Under the pieces are notes generated by a model. That model was not told where the DNA came from, searched no databases, and saw nothing but the letters and a program-made list of their open reading frames with translations. Below, piece after piece: positions 51,805-59,742 of a stretch of DNA of 64,000 nt; positions within the stretch are counted from its first letter, which is position 1; each line of letters starts with the position of its first letter. This DNA comes from Pseudomonas sp. UBA6562 (lineage in GTDB: Bacteria; Pseudomonadota; Gammaproteobacteria; Pseudomonadales; Pseudomonadaceae). The stretch is taken from the NCBI RefSeq assembly GCF_002434265.1, contig NZ_DJJS01000009.1:114782-178781 (forward strand), given 5' to 3'. The position numbers and the translations under genes are program-made.

Positions 51805-52128
51805 TCAGATAGGGCGGCTGCCGTACTTGTTGTCCGGCTTCTTGGGCGGATCGGCGACCACGTTGGCCTCGACCTCCTGCACCTTGCCGCCACGGGAAAG
51901 AAACTCCTCCATGGCCTTGGCCAGCGCATCGCGCTCTTTCTGCTTGGCTTCGACGCTAGGCAGTTCTTCTACCGTAACGGCTTTGGCCTTGCCTTTGGCA
52001 GCCGGTGCGGGGCTGTCGTCGCCGGCCGCGTCTTCTGCGCCATCTTCGGCAGCGGATTCGAGGCCCTCGTCAGCCTCGTCTTCGTCGCCTACTTCGAGTT
52101 CGTCGTTTTCCAGATCGTCGTCGCTCAT
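51805..52128 (-). CDS. sutA: SutA, RNA polymerase-binding regulator
   Basis: A 107-residue protein with a very acidic, probably disordered N-terminus (residues 1-38, DDDLENDELEVGDEDEADEG), a helix near residues 55-80 (LPSVEAKQKERDALAKAMEEFLSRGGKV) and a conserved tail ending NKYGSRPI. This is the size and pattern of SutA, which binds RNA polymerase and helps slow-growing Pseudomonas cells express ribosome and maintenance genes. Its leader of about 290 bases is long; the Shine-Dalgarno-like GAGGC overlaps the stop of a small upstream frame. Confidence 0.9.
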   Translation of the reverse strand: MSDDDLENDELEVGDEDEADEGLESAAEDGAEDAAGDDSPAPAAKGKAKAVTVEELPSVEAKQKERDALAKAMEEFLSRGGKVQEVEANVVADPPKKPDNKYGSRPI

Positions 52129-52551
52129 ATGTGCCTCATGACTTGCGAAAAGCAGATGTAGTTGGTTTTTTCGCCTGTTGACGCCGTAGACCGGCGATCC
52201 ACAGAAATAATTCCGCGCAGTGCGGTCCGATTTGCCCGGTCAGCAGCACTTGTTGGGCGCACGGCGCTGAGCGGTGGTTTTTTCGCAAAAGGGGTGTGTT
52301 CGTCTCAGATGGCGCATGCGTATCGCCGTGGCGTTCGGGGCTGCTCGAAGCGCCCGCTTCAACGTCCGATGCGCACTGGCCAACACCATTCGCCTGGACC
52401 GCGAAATGCACTGTGGCGCGCATTCTAGCGCGCCCGTAGAAAAAGCAAAGCGCTCTGAAGGCACCATGACTTGTAAGTTTTTTGACTATACGAGCGCAGT
52501 GGGACACACAGCGCAGCGCAATCCGGATTGTTGAACACTCCGACAAAAAAA
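52129..52551. other. Long sutA leader and upstream region, with a possible leader peptide
   Basis: About 420 bases without a normal gene. On the minus strand TTGCTT and TAGAAT (52448 to 52422, 15-base spacer) could form a promoter giving a leader of about 285 bases to sutA. A 37-codon frame starting GTG at 52249 and ending TGA at 52136, just seven bases before the sutA ATG, could be a leader peptide; its sequence is hydrophobic then basic (CAELFLWIAGLRRQQAKK). Other short frames look non-coding. Confidence 0.4.
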
Positions 52552-52569
52552 AGCCCGGCGAGCCGGGCT
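52552..52569 (-). terminator. Terminator after amtB
   Basis: AGCCCGGC and GCCGGGCT pair around two bases, with an A8 run on the plus strand (T8 for the minus transcript). It follows the amtB stop by 20 bases. Confidence 0.9.
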
Positions 52570-52588
52570 GATTTTTGTGGCGCCGCGC

Positions 52589-53920
52589 TTACAGGTTGTA
52601 GCCGCGCTCGTTGTGTTGAGCCAGGTCGAGACCGACTGCCTCTTCTTCTTCGTTGACCCGCAGCCCCATCACCTTGTCCAGCACTTTCAGAATCACGTAG
52701 GTGACCACGGCGGTGTAGGCCACGGTGAACAGCACGCCCTTGGTCTGCACCCAGACTTGCGCGGCGATGTCGGTGACCGCGCCGAAGCCGCCCAGGGCAG
52801 GTGCTGCGAACACGCCGGTCAGAATCGCGCCGACGATACCGCCCACACCGTGTACGCCGAAAGCGTCGAGGGAGTCGTCGTAGCCCAGTTTGCGTTTCAG
52901 GCTGGTGGCGCAGAAGTAGCACACCACACCCGAGATCAGACCGATCGCCAGGGCGCCCATCGGGCCGACGGTACCGGCTGCCGGGGTAATGGCGACCAAG
53001 CCTGCCACCACACCGGAGGCGATGCCCAGGGCGCTTGGTTTGCCGTGGCCGATCCACTCGGCGAACATCCAGCCCAGCGCCGCGGCGGCAGTGGCGATCT
53101 GGGTGACCAGCATGGCCATGCCGGCGGTGCCGTTGGCGGCGGCGGCGGAACCTGCGTTGAAGCCGAACCAACCGATCCACAGCATGGCCGCGCCGATCAG
53201 GGTATAGCCCAGGTTGTGCGGCGCCATGGGCGTGGTGGGGTAGCCTTTGCGCTTGCCCAGCACCAGGCAGCAGACCAGGCCGGCGATACCAGCGTTGATG
53301 TGCACCACGGTGCCGCCGGCGAAGTCCAGCACACCCCAGTCCCACATCAGCGCACCGTCACCGCTCCAGACCATGTGCGCGATCGGTGCGTAGACGAGGG
53401 TGAACCAGATGGCCATGAAGATCAGCATGGCGGAAAACTTCATGCGCTCGGCGAAGGCGCCGACGATCAGCGCAGGAGTGATGATGGCGAAGGTCATCTG
53501 GAAGGTGACGAACACCGCTTCCGGGAACAGCGCCGTGGCCGAGGTCAGGCTGGCGGGGGTCACGCCGCTCAGGAACGCCTTGGACAGGCCGCCGACGAAG
53601 GAACTGAGGTTGGTCACGCCTTTTTCCATGCCCGTCGTGTCGAACGCCATGCTGTAGCCGTAGACGACCCATAGCAGGCTGATCAGGCCGGTGATGGCGA
53701 AACACTGCATCATGACCGACAGCACGTTCTTCGAACGCACCATGCCGCCGTAGAACAGCGCCAGACCCGGAATGGTCATGAACAGTACCAGGGCCGTGGC
53801 GGTGAGCATCCAGGCGGTGTCGCCGGAGTTAAGCACCGGGGCAGTTTCGTCGGCCAAGGCAAGGCCTGGTATTACGAGCGGCAACAGGGCGCCAAGCCCT
53901 GCGATCTGACGCAGAGTCAT
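52589..53920 (-). CDS. amtB: Ammonium transporter AmtB
   Basis: A 443-residue inner-membrane channel with an N-terminal signal (MTLRQIAGLGALLPLVIPGLALA) and eleven helices. Conserved pieces include DTAWMLTATALVLFMTIPGLALFYGGMVRSKN, the twin-histidine pore residues in GGTVVHINAGIAGLV and DAFGVHGVGGIVGAI, and the cytosolic tail that binds GlnK. It lies 48 bases after glnK in the nitrogen-control operon glnK-amtB. Confidence 0.95.
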   Translation of the reverse strand: MTLRQIAGLGALLPLVIPGLALADETAPVLNSGDTAWMLTATALVLFMTIPGLALFYGGMVRSKNVLSVMMQCFAITGLISLLWVVYGYSMAFDTTGMEKGVTNLSSFVGGLSKAFLSGVTPASLTSATALFPEAVFVTFQMTFAIITPALIVGAFAERMKFSAMLIFMAIWFTLVYAPIAHMVWSGDGALMWDWGVLDFAGGTVVHINAGIAGLVCCLVLGKRKGYPTTPMAPHNLGYTLIGAAMLWIGWFGFNAGSAAAANGTAGMAMLVTQIATAAAALGWMFAEWIGHGKPSALGIASGVVAGLVAITPAAGTVGPMGALAIGLISGVVCYFCATSLKRKLGYDDSLDAFGVHGVGGIVGAILTGVFAAPALGGFGAVTDIAAQVWVQTKGVLFTVAYTAVVTYVILKVLDKVMGLRVNEEEEAVGLDLAQHNERGYNL

Positions 53921-53968
53921 GTTGTTATCTCCTGGGGCGTTGGGGTTTGCTGAGGCGGTGCTGCGGCG

Positions 53969-54307
53969 TTAGATCGCGTCGGTATCGGTTTCGCCGGTAC
54001 GGATACGGATCGCCTGTTCCAGATTGACCACGAAGATCTTGCCGTCACCGATCTTGCCGGTGTTGGCGGCCTTGGTGATGGCTTCGATGACCCGGTCCAG
54101 GTCCTTGTCGTCGATGGCGACGTCGATCTTGACCTTGGGCAGGAAGTCGACGACGTATTCGGCGCCGCGGTACAACTCGGTGTGGCCTTTTTGCCGACCG
54201 AAACCTTTGACTTCGGTGACGGTGATGCCCTGTACGCCGATTTCCGACAGCGATTCGCGGACGTCGTCCAGCTTGAACGGCTTGATGATGGCAGTGACTA
54301 GTTTCAT
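53969..54307 (-). CDS. glnK: Nitrogen regulatory PII protein GlnK
   Basis: A 112-residue PII trimer subunit. MKLVTAIIKPFKLDDVRESLSEIGVQGITVTEVKGFG opens the fold; the T-loop holds Tyr51 (GAEYVVDFLPK), the uridylylation site; the B- and C-loops (GKIGDGKIFV, RIRTGETDTDAI) bind ATP and 2-oxoglutarate. It blocks AmtB when nitrogen is plentiful and is co-transcribed with it. A sigma-54 promoter lies about 170 bases upstream. Confidence 0.96.
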   Translation of the reverse strand: MKLVTAIIKPFKLDDVRESLSEIGVQGITVTEVKGFGRQKGHTELYRGAEYVVDFLPKVKIDVAIDDKDLDRVIEAITKAANTGKIGDGKIFVVNLEQAIRIRTGETDTDAI

Positions 54308-54474
54308 GCAACTCTCTCCCGATGTGATGGACTTGCCCCAGGAAAACAAACCCGTCTCAAGTCTAAGCGCAGCGCCTGGCTTTGTAACGCGTCGATGGCG
54401 TCGTCCTGTTCACTGCCGACTCAGTAACCGATTGACGTCGTATTAGGCCTACTTCGGTGCCTGTCGTGGGAAGG

Positions 54475-54494
54475 CGTTGCAGAAACCTTGCCAA
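54475..54494 (-). promoter_or_regulatory. Sigma-54 promoter of glnK-amtB
   Basis: On the minus strand TTGGCAAGGTTTCTGCAA has the essential GG and GC elements ten bases apart and fits TTGGCAC-N5-TTGCA well. It would start transcription about 155 bases before the glnK ATG, leaving a fairly long leader. Confidence 0.75.
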
Positions 54495-54568
54495 ATCGAC
54501 CAAGCCCTTGAGTTAGGAGCATTGCGGCGCAAAACCTAAAGAAGACCGCTGGCGACTGAGGCCGAACA

Positions 54569-54585
54569 TGCACAATTGCGGTGCA
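54569..54585. promoter_or_regulatory. NtrC-type enhancer dyad upstream of glnK
   Basis: TGCACAATTGCGGTGCA is a 17-bp dyad matching the NtrC site TGCACC-N5-GGTGCA with one change. It lies about 75-95 bases upstream of the sigma-54 promoter, at enhancer distance. A weaker relative may follow near 54597-54618. Confidence 0.65.
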
Positions 54586-54683
54586 GGGTGAAGAGCACCT
54601 GCGCGCAAAAACAGTGCAGCCCGGGCCGTGGAATTCGCCATGGTACACTCGCGCCTCTTCTCCTCTTCACGGACAGCTCGATC

Positions 54684-54953
54684 ATGCTCGCGCCCAAAGC
54701 CTTTCTCGATGCGCTCAGCGACCAGGCTTCACGCCTGTTCAGCGGCGACGCCACACAACCTCGCGGCGAAATCGAAAGCCAGTTCAAGGCGCTGATGCAA
54801 GGCGCGTTCAGCAAGCTGGATCTGGTCAGTCGCGAAGAATTCGACAGCCAGATGGTGGTGCTCGCACGCACGCGGGCCCGTCTCGAGCAGCTGGAGCAGC
54901 AAGTGGCCGAACTCGAGGCACGCTTCGCGCCCATCACGCCGAAACAGGACTGA
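54684..54953 (+). CDS. ubiK: Ubiquinone biosynthesis accessory factor UbiK
   Basis: An 89-residue protein of the BMFP/YqiC family. LAPKAFLDALSDQASRLFSGDATQPRGEIESQFKALMQGAFSKLDLVSREEFDSQMVVLARTRARLEQLEQQVAELEA ends in a trimeric coiled coil. UbiK helps the UbiJ-based complex that hydroxylates ubiquinone precursors. An extended -10 (TGGTACACT, ending 54649) lies just upstream. It diverges from glnK, sharing the control region. Confidence 0.9.
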   Translation: MLAPKAFLDALSDQASRLFSGDATQPRGEIESQFKALMQGAFSKLDLVSREEFDSQMVVLARTRARLEQLEQQVAELEARFAPITPKQD

Positions 54954-55136
54954 CAGGTTGCATCGTGCTCGCTCCGATGAGTGTGTTGCCATAGCGCCTG
55001 CCAAACCAAAGCCCGTCTAGCGACGAGTCTGTATCGGCAGTTCCTCGAACTTGCCCACCCGACCCAAGAACGTACAAGAAAGGCTCGATGCCTCGTCCTA
55101 AGGTGTGCGCACGACACTCGACCAGGACAGCACGAC

Positions 55137-55742
55137 ATGGAACTATTTCTGTACGCCTTCAGCGTCATGTACAGCCCAGGACCCGTCAATGTGATGGGGC
55201 TGAACGCTGGATTGACGGGGCAATTGCGCCGAACCGTCGGATTTTTCATGGGCGTCGGTTGTGCGATGTTCATGTTGCTTCTGGTGTTCGGCTATACCGG
55301 CGAAGCCTTGTTGTCGCGTAGCGCATTGCCCTTCCTGGCACTCGTCGGCGGCCTTTACACCTTGTACCTGGCATTCAAGGTGTTCACTTCGAACGTGGTA
55401 TTGCCTGGCGACACCGAGCGGATGGGGTCGACGGAAAAACCACTGACGTTCTGGAACGGTTTTCTGCTCCAGGCGTTGAATCCCAAAGGTCTGATGGTGG
55501 TGCTGCCGATCACTACCGTGATGTTTCCGGCTGCCCACATCACCGGGGCGACCCTCGCGTTGGTATCGATGATGATTGCGCTTGGCGGCGCCGGCGCGCC
55601 CGGAAGCTACTCGCTGTTGGGTGCCATGCTTGGCAAGCGGATCACCGAGGTGGCCTATTTCAATGTGTTCAATCGCTTGATGGGTATGGTGTTGGCGATA
55701 TGCGCGGCGTTGATGCTCTACGATTTCTGGATTCATGTTTGA
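55137..55742 (+). CDS. LysE-family exporter
   Basis: A 201-residue inner-membrane protein with six helices. The start MELFLYAFSVMYSPGPVNVMGLNAGLTGQLRRTVGFFMGVGCAMFMLLLVFGYTG and FLLQALNPKGLMVVLPITTVMFPA fit LysE/RhtB exporters, with the family PGP..... motif (YSPGPVN). AGGA precedes the ATG. An AraC-type gene follows 85 bases later and probably controls it. The pair lies between ubiK and comM, which are adjacent in other pseudomonads. Confidence 0.88.
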   Translation: MELFLYAFSVMYSPGPVNVMGLNAGLTGQLRRTVGFFMGVGCAMFMLLLVFGYTGEALLSRSALPFLALVGGLYTLYLAFKVFTSNVVLPGDTERMGSTEKPLTFWNGFLLQALNPKGLMVVLPITTVMFPAAHITGATLALVSMMIALGGAGAPGSYSLLGAMLGKRITEVAYFNVFNRLMGMVLAICAALMLYDFWIHV

Positions 55743-55827
55743 ATGCGGGAAATCCACACTGCCTGACATCCGGCCAGGCTGGCGATCGTCGCCCTGCCAG
55801 AGCATTCGAACGCTTGGAGAAACCATC

Positions 55828-56640
55828 GTGATCGAGCTTCCCTCCGCCAAGGACTGGGTACGACATGCGCCTCACACCTCGAAGCTCGAGCGGTTGGAGG
55901 CGTTTTTCAGCGCGCACGGTTTCGATCCCCATCGACATGATACCTATGCCATCGGTCGAACGTTGTCGGGCGTACAAAGCTTCCGCTATCGCGGCGAGCA
56001 GCGAAACAGCCTGCCTGGAGAAACCCTCGTTCTGCACCCCGATGAGGAGCACGACGGTCACGCCGGCAACGATTCGGGTTTCCGCTACAGGATGCTGTAC
56101 ATCACGCCCGAACTGGCTCAGCAGGTGCTGCATGGCAAGCCCCTGCCTTTCTTGAAAGGCGGCATTTCCAGCGATCCTCGGTTCGCCGCCGCGACCGACA
56201 ACCTCCTCTGCGCGTTGGATGAGCCGCTCGATCCGCTGGAAGAGGACGACGCCATTTTCCAACTGTTCACCACGCTGCAGGCGGTATGCGGCGAACGTTC
56301 CATCACGGGCGCCAGTTGTTTCAAGGCCGCGGACCGCGCGCGTGAGTACATGCTCGACAATCTTCAACGGCCGATCAGCCTGGACGATCTGGCAGAGTGC
56401 GCAGGTCGAGATAAATGGAGCCTGTCCAAGGATTACCGCGTCTATTTCGGGACGAGCCCCCACCGCTACCTGACCATGCGCCGCCTCGATCGCGTGAAGG
56501 CTGCGGTTTTCGCAGGCACATCCCTGGTCGATGCTTCGGTGGAGGCGGGCTTTTTCGATCAAAGCCATATGGCCAGGCACTTCAAGAAAGCCTTTGGCGT
56601 CTCACCGGCGCGCTGGTGCCGCTCGATGGGTCAGCCTTGA
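55828..56640 (+). CDS. AraC-family regulator of the adjacent LysE-type exporter
   Basis: A 270-residue regulator starting at GTG with GGAGA eight bases upstream. The N-terminus has an AraC-type cupin sensor domain (HRHDTYAIGRTLSGVQSFRYRGEQRNSLPGETLVLHPDEEHDG); the C-terminal 100 residues hold two helix-turn-helices (ISLDDLAECAGRDKWSLSKDYRVYFGTSPHRYLTMRRLDRVKAAVFAGTSLVDASVEAGFFDQSHMARHFKKAFGVSPARW). Such cupin-AraC regulators beside LysE-type genes usually sense the exported amino acid. Confidence 0.9.
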   Translation: MIELPSAKDWVRHAPHTSKLERLEAFFSAHGFDPHRHDTYAIGRTLSGVQSFRYRGEQRNSLPGETLVLHPDEEHDGHAGNDSGFRYRMLYITPELAQQVLHGKPLPFLKGGISSDPRFAAATDNLLCALDEPLDPLEEDDAIFQLFTTLQAVCGERSITGASCFKAADRAREYMLDNLQRPISLDDLAECAGRDKWSLSKDYRVYFGTSPHRYLTMRRLDRVKAAVFAGTSLVDASVEAGFFDQSHMARHFKKAFGVSPARWCRSMGQP

Positions 56641-56781
56641 TCGAGCAGCGGCCCCGCTTCGACCAGGCACTGCGGCAGACGCGCAAAATCTTGTCTCGAT
56701 TGCTCCCCTCCTGCGATCGCTCCGCCGCCTATGCTTGCCCTGCCGCAGGAAGCGGTTCCCTACAGCGACAACGGAGTGTCC

Positions 56782-58269
56782 ATGGCCCTAGCCCTCGTCC
56801 ACAGCCGCGCCCAAGTGGGCGTCCAGGCGCCTGCCGTCAGTGTCGAAACCCATTTGGCCAACGGCTTGCCCACCCTCACTCTGGTGGGTCTGCCGGAAGC
56901 CACGGTCAAAGAGAGCAAAGACCGGGTGCGCAGCGCGATCGTCAACTCCCAGCTGGAATACCCGGCTCGGCGCATCACCCTCAGCCTTGCCCCCGCCGAC
57001 CTACCCAAGGATGGCGGCCGCTACGACCTGGCCATCGCTTTAGGCATTCTCGCCGCCAATGGCCAGGTGCCGGTCACTCATCTGGGGGAATACGAATGCC
57101 TCGGCGAGCTGGCATTGTCGGGCGCATTGCGTGCGGTGCAGGGCGTGCTACCGGCAGCGCTGGCCGCGCGCGAGGCCGGACGCGCGTTGGTGGTGCCCAG
57201 GGAAAACGCCGAGGAAGCGAGCCTGGCCAGTGGCCTGGTGGTCTATGCGGTCGGCCATTTGCTGGAGTTGGTCGGTCATCTGACAGGCCAGACACCGCTC
57301 ACGCCCTATGCCGCCAACGGTCTGATCCTGCACAGCCACCCCTACCCCGACCTGTGCGACGTGCAAGGGCAAGTGGCGGCCAAGCGGGCGCTCACCGTGG
57401 CGGCGGCCGGGGCGCACAACCTGTTGTTCACCGGCCCGCCCGGCACCGGCAAGACCCTCTTGGCCAGCCGCCTGCCGGGCCTGTTGCCGCCCCTCAACGA
57501 GCAGGAGGCCTTGGAAGTGGCGGCCATCCGCTCAGTCAGCGGCCATGGCCCGCTCAACGCCTGGCCACAGCGTCCGTTCCGCCATCCGCACCATTCCGCT
57601 TCAGGGCCGGCGCTGGTCGGCGGCGGTAGCCGGCCACGGCCCGGCGAAATCACCCTGGCGCACCATGGCGTGCTGTTTCTCGACGAGTTGCCCGAGTTCG
57701 AGCGGCGCGTGTTGGAGGTGTTGCGCGAGCCGCTCGAATCGGGCGAGATCGTGGTCGCCAGGGCACGCGACAAGACCCGCTTTCCAGCGCGCTTCCAGTT
57801 GGTGGCGGCGATGAACCCCTGCCCCTGCGGCTATCTGGGCGACCCTGGCGGTCGCTGCCGTTGCAGCACCGAGCAGGTCCAGCGCTACCGCAACAAGCTT
57901 TCCGGCCCCTTGCTCGACCGCATCGACTTGCACCTCACCGTCGCCCGCGAGAGCACCGTGCTCAGCCAAGCCCCCAGCGGCGAGCGCAGCGCCGACATCG
58001 CCAAGCGGGTGGCCGAAGTGCGCGACCTGCAACAGCAGCGTCAGGGCCGCGCCAACGCCTTTCTCGACATGAAGGGCCTGCACGCCCATTGCGCCTTGGC
58101 CAGCGACGACCAGGCCTGGCTGGAAAACGCCTGCGAGCGCCTGACCCTGTCGCTGCGCGCAGCGCATCGCTTGCTCAAGGTGGCGCGTACCCTGGCGGAC
58201 CTCGATGGAGCTTCGCACATTGCCCGCTCGCATCTGGGCGAGGCATTGCAATATCGACCAGGCACTTGA
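56782..58269 (+). CDS. comM: ComM/YifB-family AAA ATPase
   Basis: A 495-residue Mg-chelatase-like AAA+ protein. N-terminal LonC-like domain (VHSRAQVGVQAPAVSVETHLANGLPTLTLVGLPEATVKESKDRVRSAIVNS), AAA core with Walker A TGPPGTGKTLLA and Walker B HGVLFLDELPEFERRVL, then MNPCPCGYLGDP and the C-terminal helical domain. ComM is a hexameric helicase that aids branch migration in natural transformation. It follows ubiK in many pseudomonads; here an AraC/LysE pair intervenes. Confidence 0.93.
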   Translation: MALALVHSRAQVGVQAPAVSVETHLANGLPTLTLVGLPEATVKESKDRVRSAIVNSQLEYPARRITLSLAPADLPKDGGRYDLAIALGILAANGQVPVTHLGEYECLGELALSGALRAVQGVLPAALAAREAGRALVVPRENAEEASLASGLVVYAVGHLLELVGHLTGQTPLTPYAANGLILHSHPYPDLCDVQGQVAAKRALTVAAAGAHNLLFTGPPGTGKTLLASRLPGLLPPLNEQEALEVAAIRSVSGHGPLNAWPQRPFRHPHHSASGPALVGGGSRPRPGEITLAHHGVLFLDELPEFERRVLEVLREPLESGEIVVARARDKTRFPARFQLVAAMNPCPCGYLGDPGGRCRCSTEQVQRYRNKLSGPLLDRIDLHLTVARESTVLSQAPSGERSADIAKRVAEVRDLQQQRQGRANAFLDMKGLHAHCALASDDQAWLENACERLTLSLRAAHRLLKVARTLADLDGASHIARSHLGEALQYRPGT

Positions 58270-58320
58270 GCCGGACTTACGCCGACATCGCACCGACCCA
58301 ACAATACCGGTGAAAAAGAA

Positions 58321-58342
58321 AACGCCCCAATCCAGGGGCGTT
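58321..58342. terminator. Bidirectional terminator between comM and lapC
   Basis: AACGCCCC and GGGGCGTT form an 8-bp stem with a six-base loop between two convergent genes; AAAAAGAAAA precedes it on the plus strand and serves as the T run for lapC. Confidence 0.8.
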
Positions 58343-58365
58343 CACTGTGACGCTTCACGACATCA

Positions 58366-59742
58366 TCAACGTTCGCGCAACGCCTCGTCACGCGCCTTGA
58401 TGATCGGCTTGAGCAAGTAACTCATGATGGTCTTCTTACCGGTCTTGATGTCGACCGTGGCGACCATGCCGGGGATGATCAGCAGCGGCTTGGCGTCGCT
58501 GCCCAAGTGGCTGCGTTCGGTACGCAGGCGTATGGGGTAGTAGGTGGTTTTCTTGTCTTCGTCGGTGATGGTGTCGACGCCGATCTGTTCGAGGGTCGCA
58601 TCCAGCCCGCCATAGATCGTGTAGTCGTAGGCCGTGAACTTGACCGTGGCATGCTGCCCCGGATGCAGGAAGGCGATGTCCTTGGGCAGGATCTTCGCCT
58701 CGATCACCAAAGTATCGTCCAGCGGTACGATCTCGACGATGTCACTGCCCGGCTGGATCACCCCGCCGATGGTGTTGATCAGCAGCTGCTTGACGATCCC
58801 GCGTACGGGCGAAGTCACCATGGTGCGGTTGACCCGGTCGTCGAGCGCCTTGCTGGTCGCGGTAGCTTTATTCAGGTCGGTGCGCGCTTCGTTGAGCTGG
58901 GTGAGCGCATCGCTGCGGAATTTACCGCGGGTTTCCTCGACCTTGCTCTGGATTTCCTTGATGGCAGCTTCCGCACGGGGAATGGCCAGCGCGGTGGCGT
59001 CCATCTCACCGCGGATTTCCACCTCCGAGCGGCGCAGGCGCAGGATTTCCACCGGCGACACCGCACCCTTGGCGACCAGAGGCTCGGACATTCCGATCTC
59101 CTGGCGCAGCAGCTGCAAGCTGTTGGCGTACTGGGCGCGCTTGGAGCCGTACTCGCGCAACTCCTGCTGGCGCTGCACAAGCTGTTGCTGCAAACCGCCC
59201 AACTCGTCGTTGAGTTGCTGACGACGGCTCTGGTACAGCGATTCTTCACTGGCCGCCTGGCTCGGAGCGGCCTGGCGCAGCTTCTCGTCGATCTGCAACA
59301 GCCGACCTTCGACTTCGGCGCTCAGGCGCTCGACGCGCAAGGCCATGGACACGCGCTCGGCTTCGGTCTCGCCGACGTTGGAGACGAAGCGGGTTTCGTC
59401 CAGGCGCAGCAGAGGCTGGCCGATTTCCACCACCTCGCCTTCCTTGGCGAAGATTTCGGCGACGATACCGCCCTCGAGGTTTTGCACCTTCTGGATTTTC
59501 GAGGAAGGGATGGCTTTGCCTTCGCCGCGGGTCACCTCGTCGATGGGCGCGAAACAGGCCCACAGCACGAAGCACAGGAAGAACAGCAGGATGCCCCAGA
59601 TGGTCAGACGCACCACCCGAGGGGCATCCTCGATCAGTGCCTTGTTGACCTCCGGAAGAGGCTGCCCGGCGAGCGAGCGCTTGCCTTTGAAGTACTCGCG
59701 CAGGCCGTTCTTGAACTGGCCGATATCGAACTTAAGCGACAC
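58366..59742 (-). CDS. lapC: Type I secretion membrane-fusion protein LapC
   Basis: A 458-residue HlyD-family adaptor. One membrane helix near residues 45-66 (VRLTIWGILLFFLCFVLWACFAPI) is followed by ARGEGK-type and lipoyl half motifs (VQNLEGGIVAEIFAKEGEVVEIGQPLLRLD), a long coiled coil (about 130-300) and the C-terminal barrel (VTSPVRGIVKQLLINTIGGVIQPG). It links LapB to an outer-membrane TolC-type protein to export LapA. It overlaps lapB by 11 bases and starts just inside it. Confidence 0.93.
   Translation of the reverse strand: MSLKFDIGQFKNGLREYFKGKRSLAGQPLPEVNKALIEDAPRVVRLTIWGILLFFLCFVLWACFAPIDEVTRGEGKAIPSSKIQKVQNLEGGIVAEIFAKEGEVVEIGQPLLRLDETRFVSNVGETEAERVSMALRVERLSAEVEGRLLQIDEKLRQAAPSQAASEESLYQSRRQQLNDELGGLQQQLVQRQQELREYGSKRAQYANSLQLLRQEIGMSEPLVAKGAVSPVEILRLRRSEVEIRGEMDATALAIPRAEAAIKEIQSKVEETRGKFRSDALTQLNEARTDLNKATATSKALDDRVNRTMVTSPVRGIVKQLLINTIGGVIQPGSDIVEIVPLDDTLVIEAKILPKDIAFLHPGQHATVKFTAYDYTIYGGLDATLEQIGVDTITDEDKKTTYYPIRLRTERSHLGSDAKPLLIIPGMVATVDIKTGKKTIMSYLLKPIIKARDEALRER

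Noticed and set aside
52274..52534. Plus-strand frame in the sutA/amtB gap
   Set aside because: Arg/Cys-rich product without ribosome site; overlaps the likely sutA leader in antisense.
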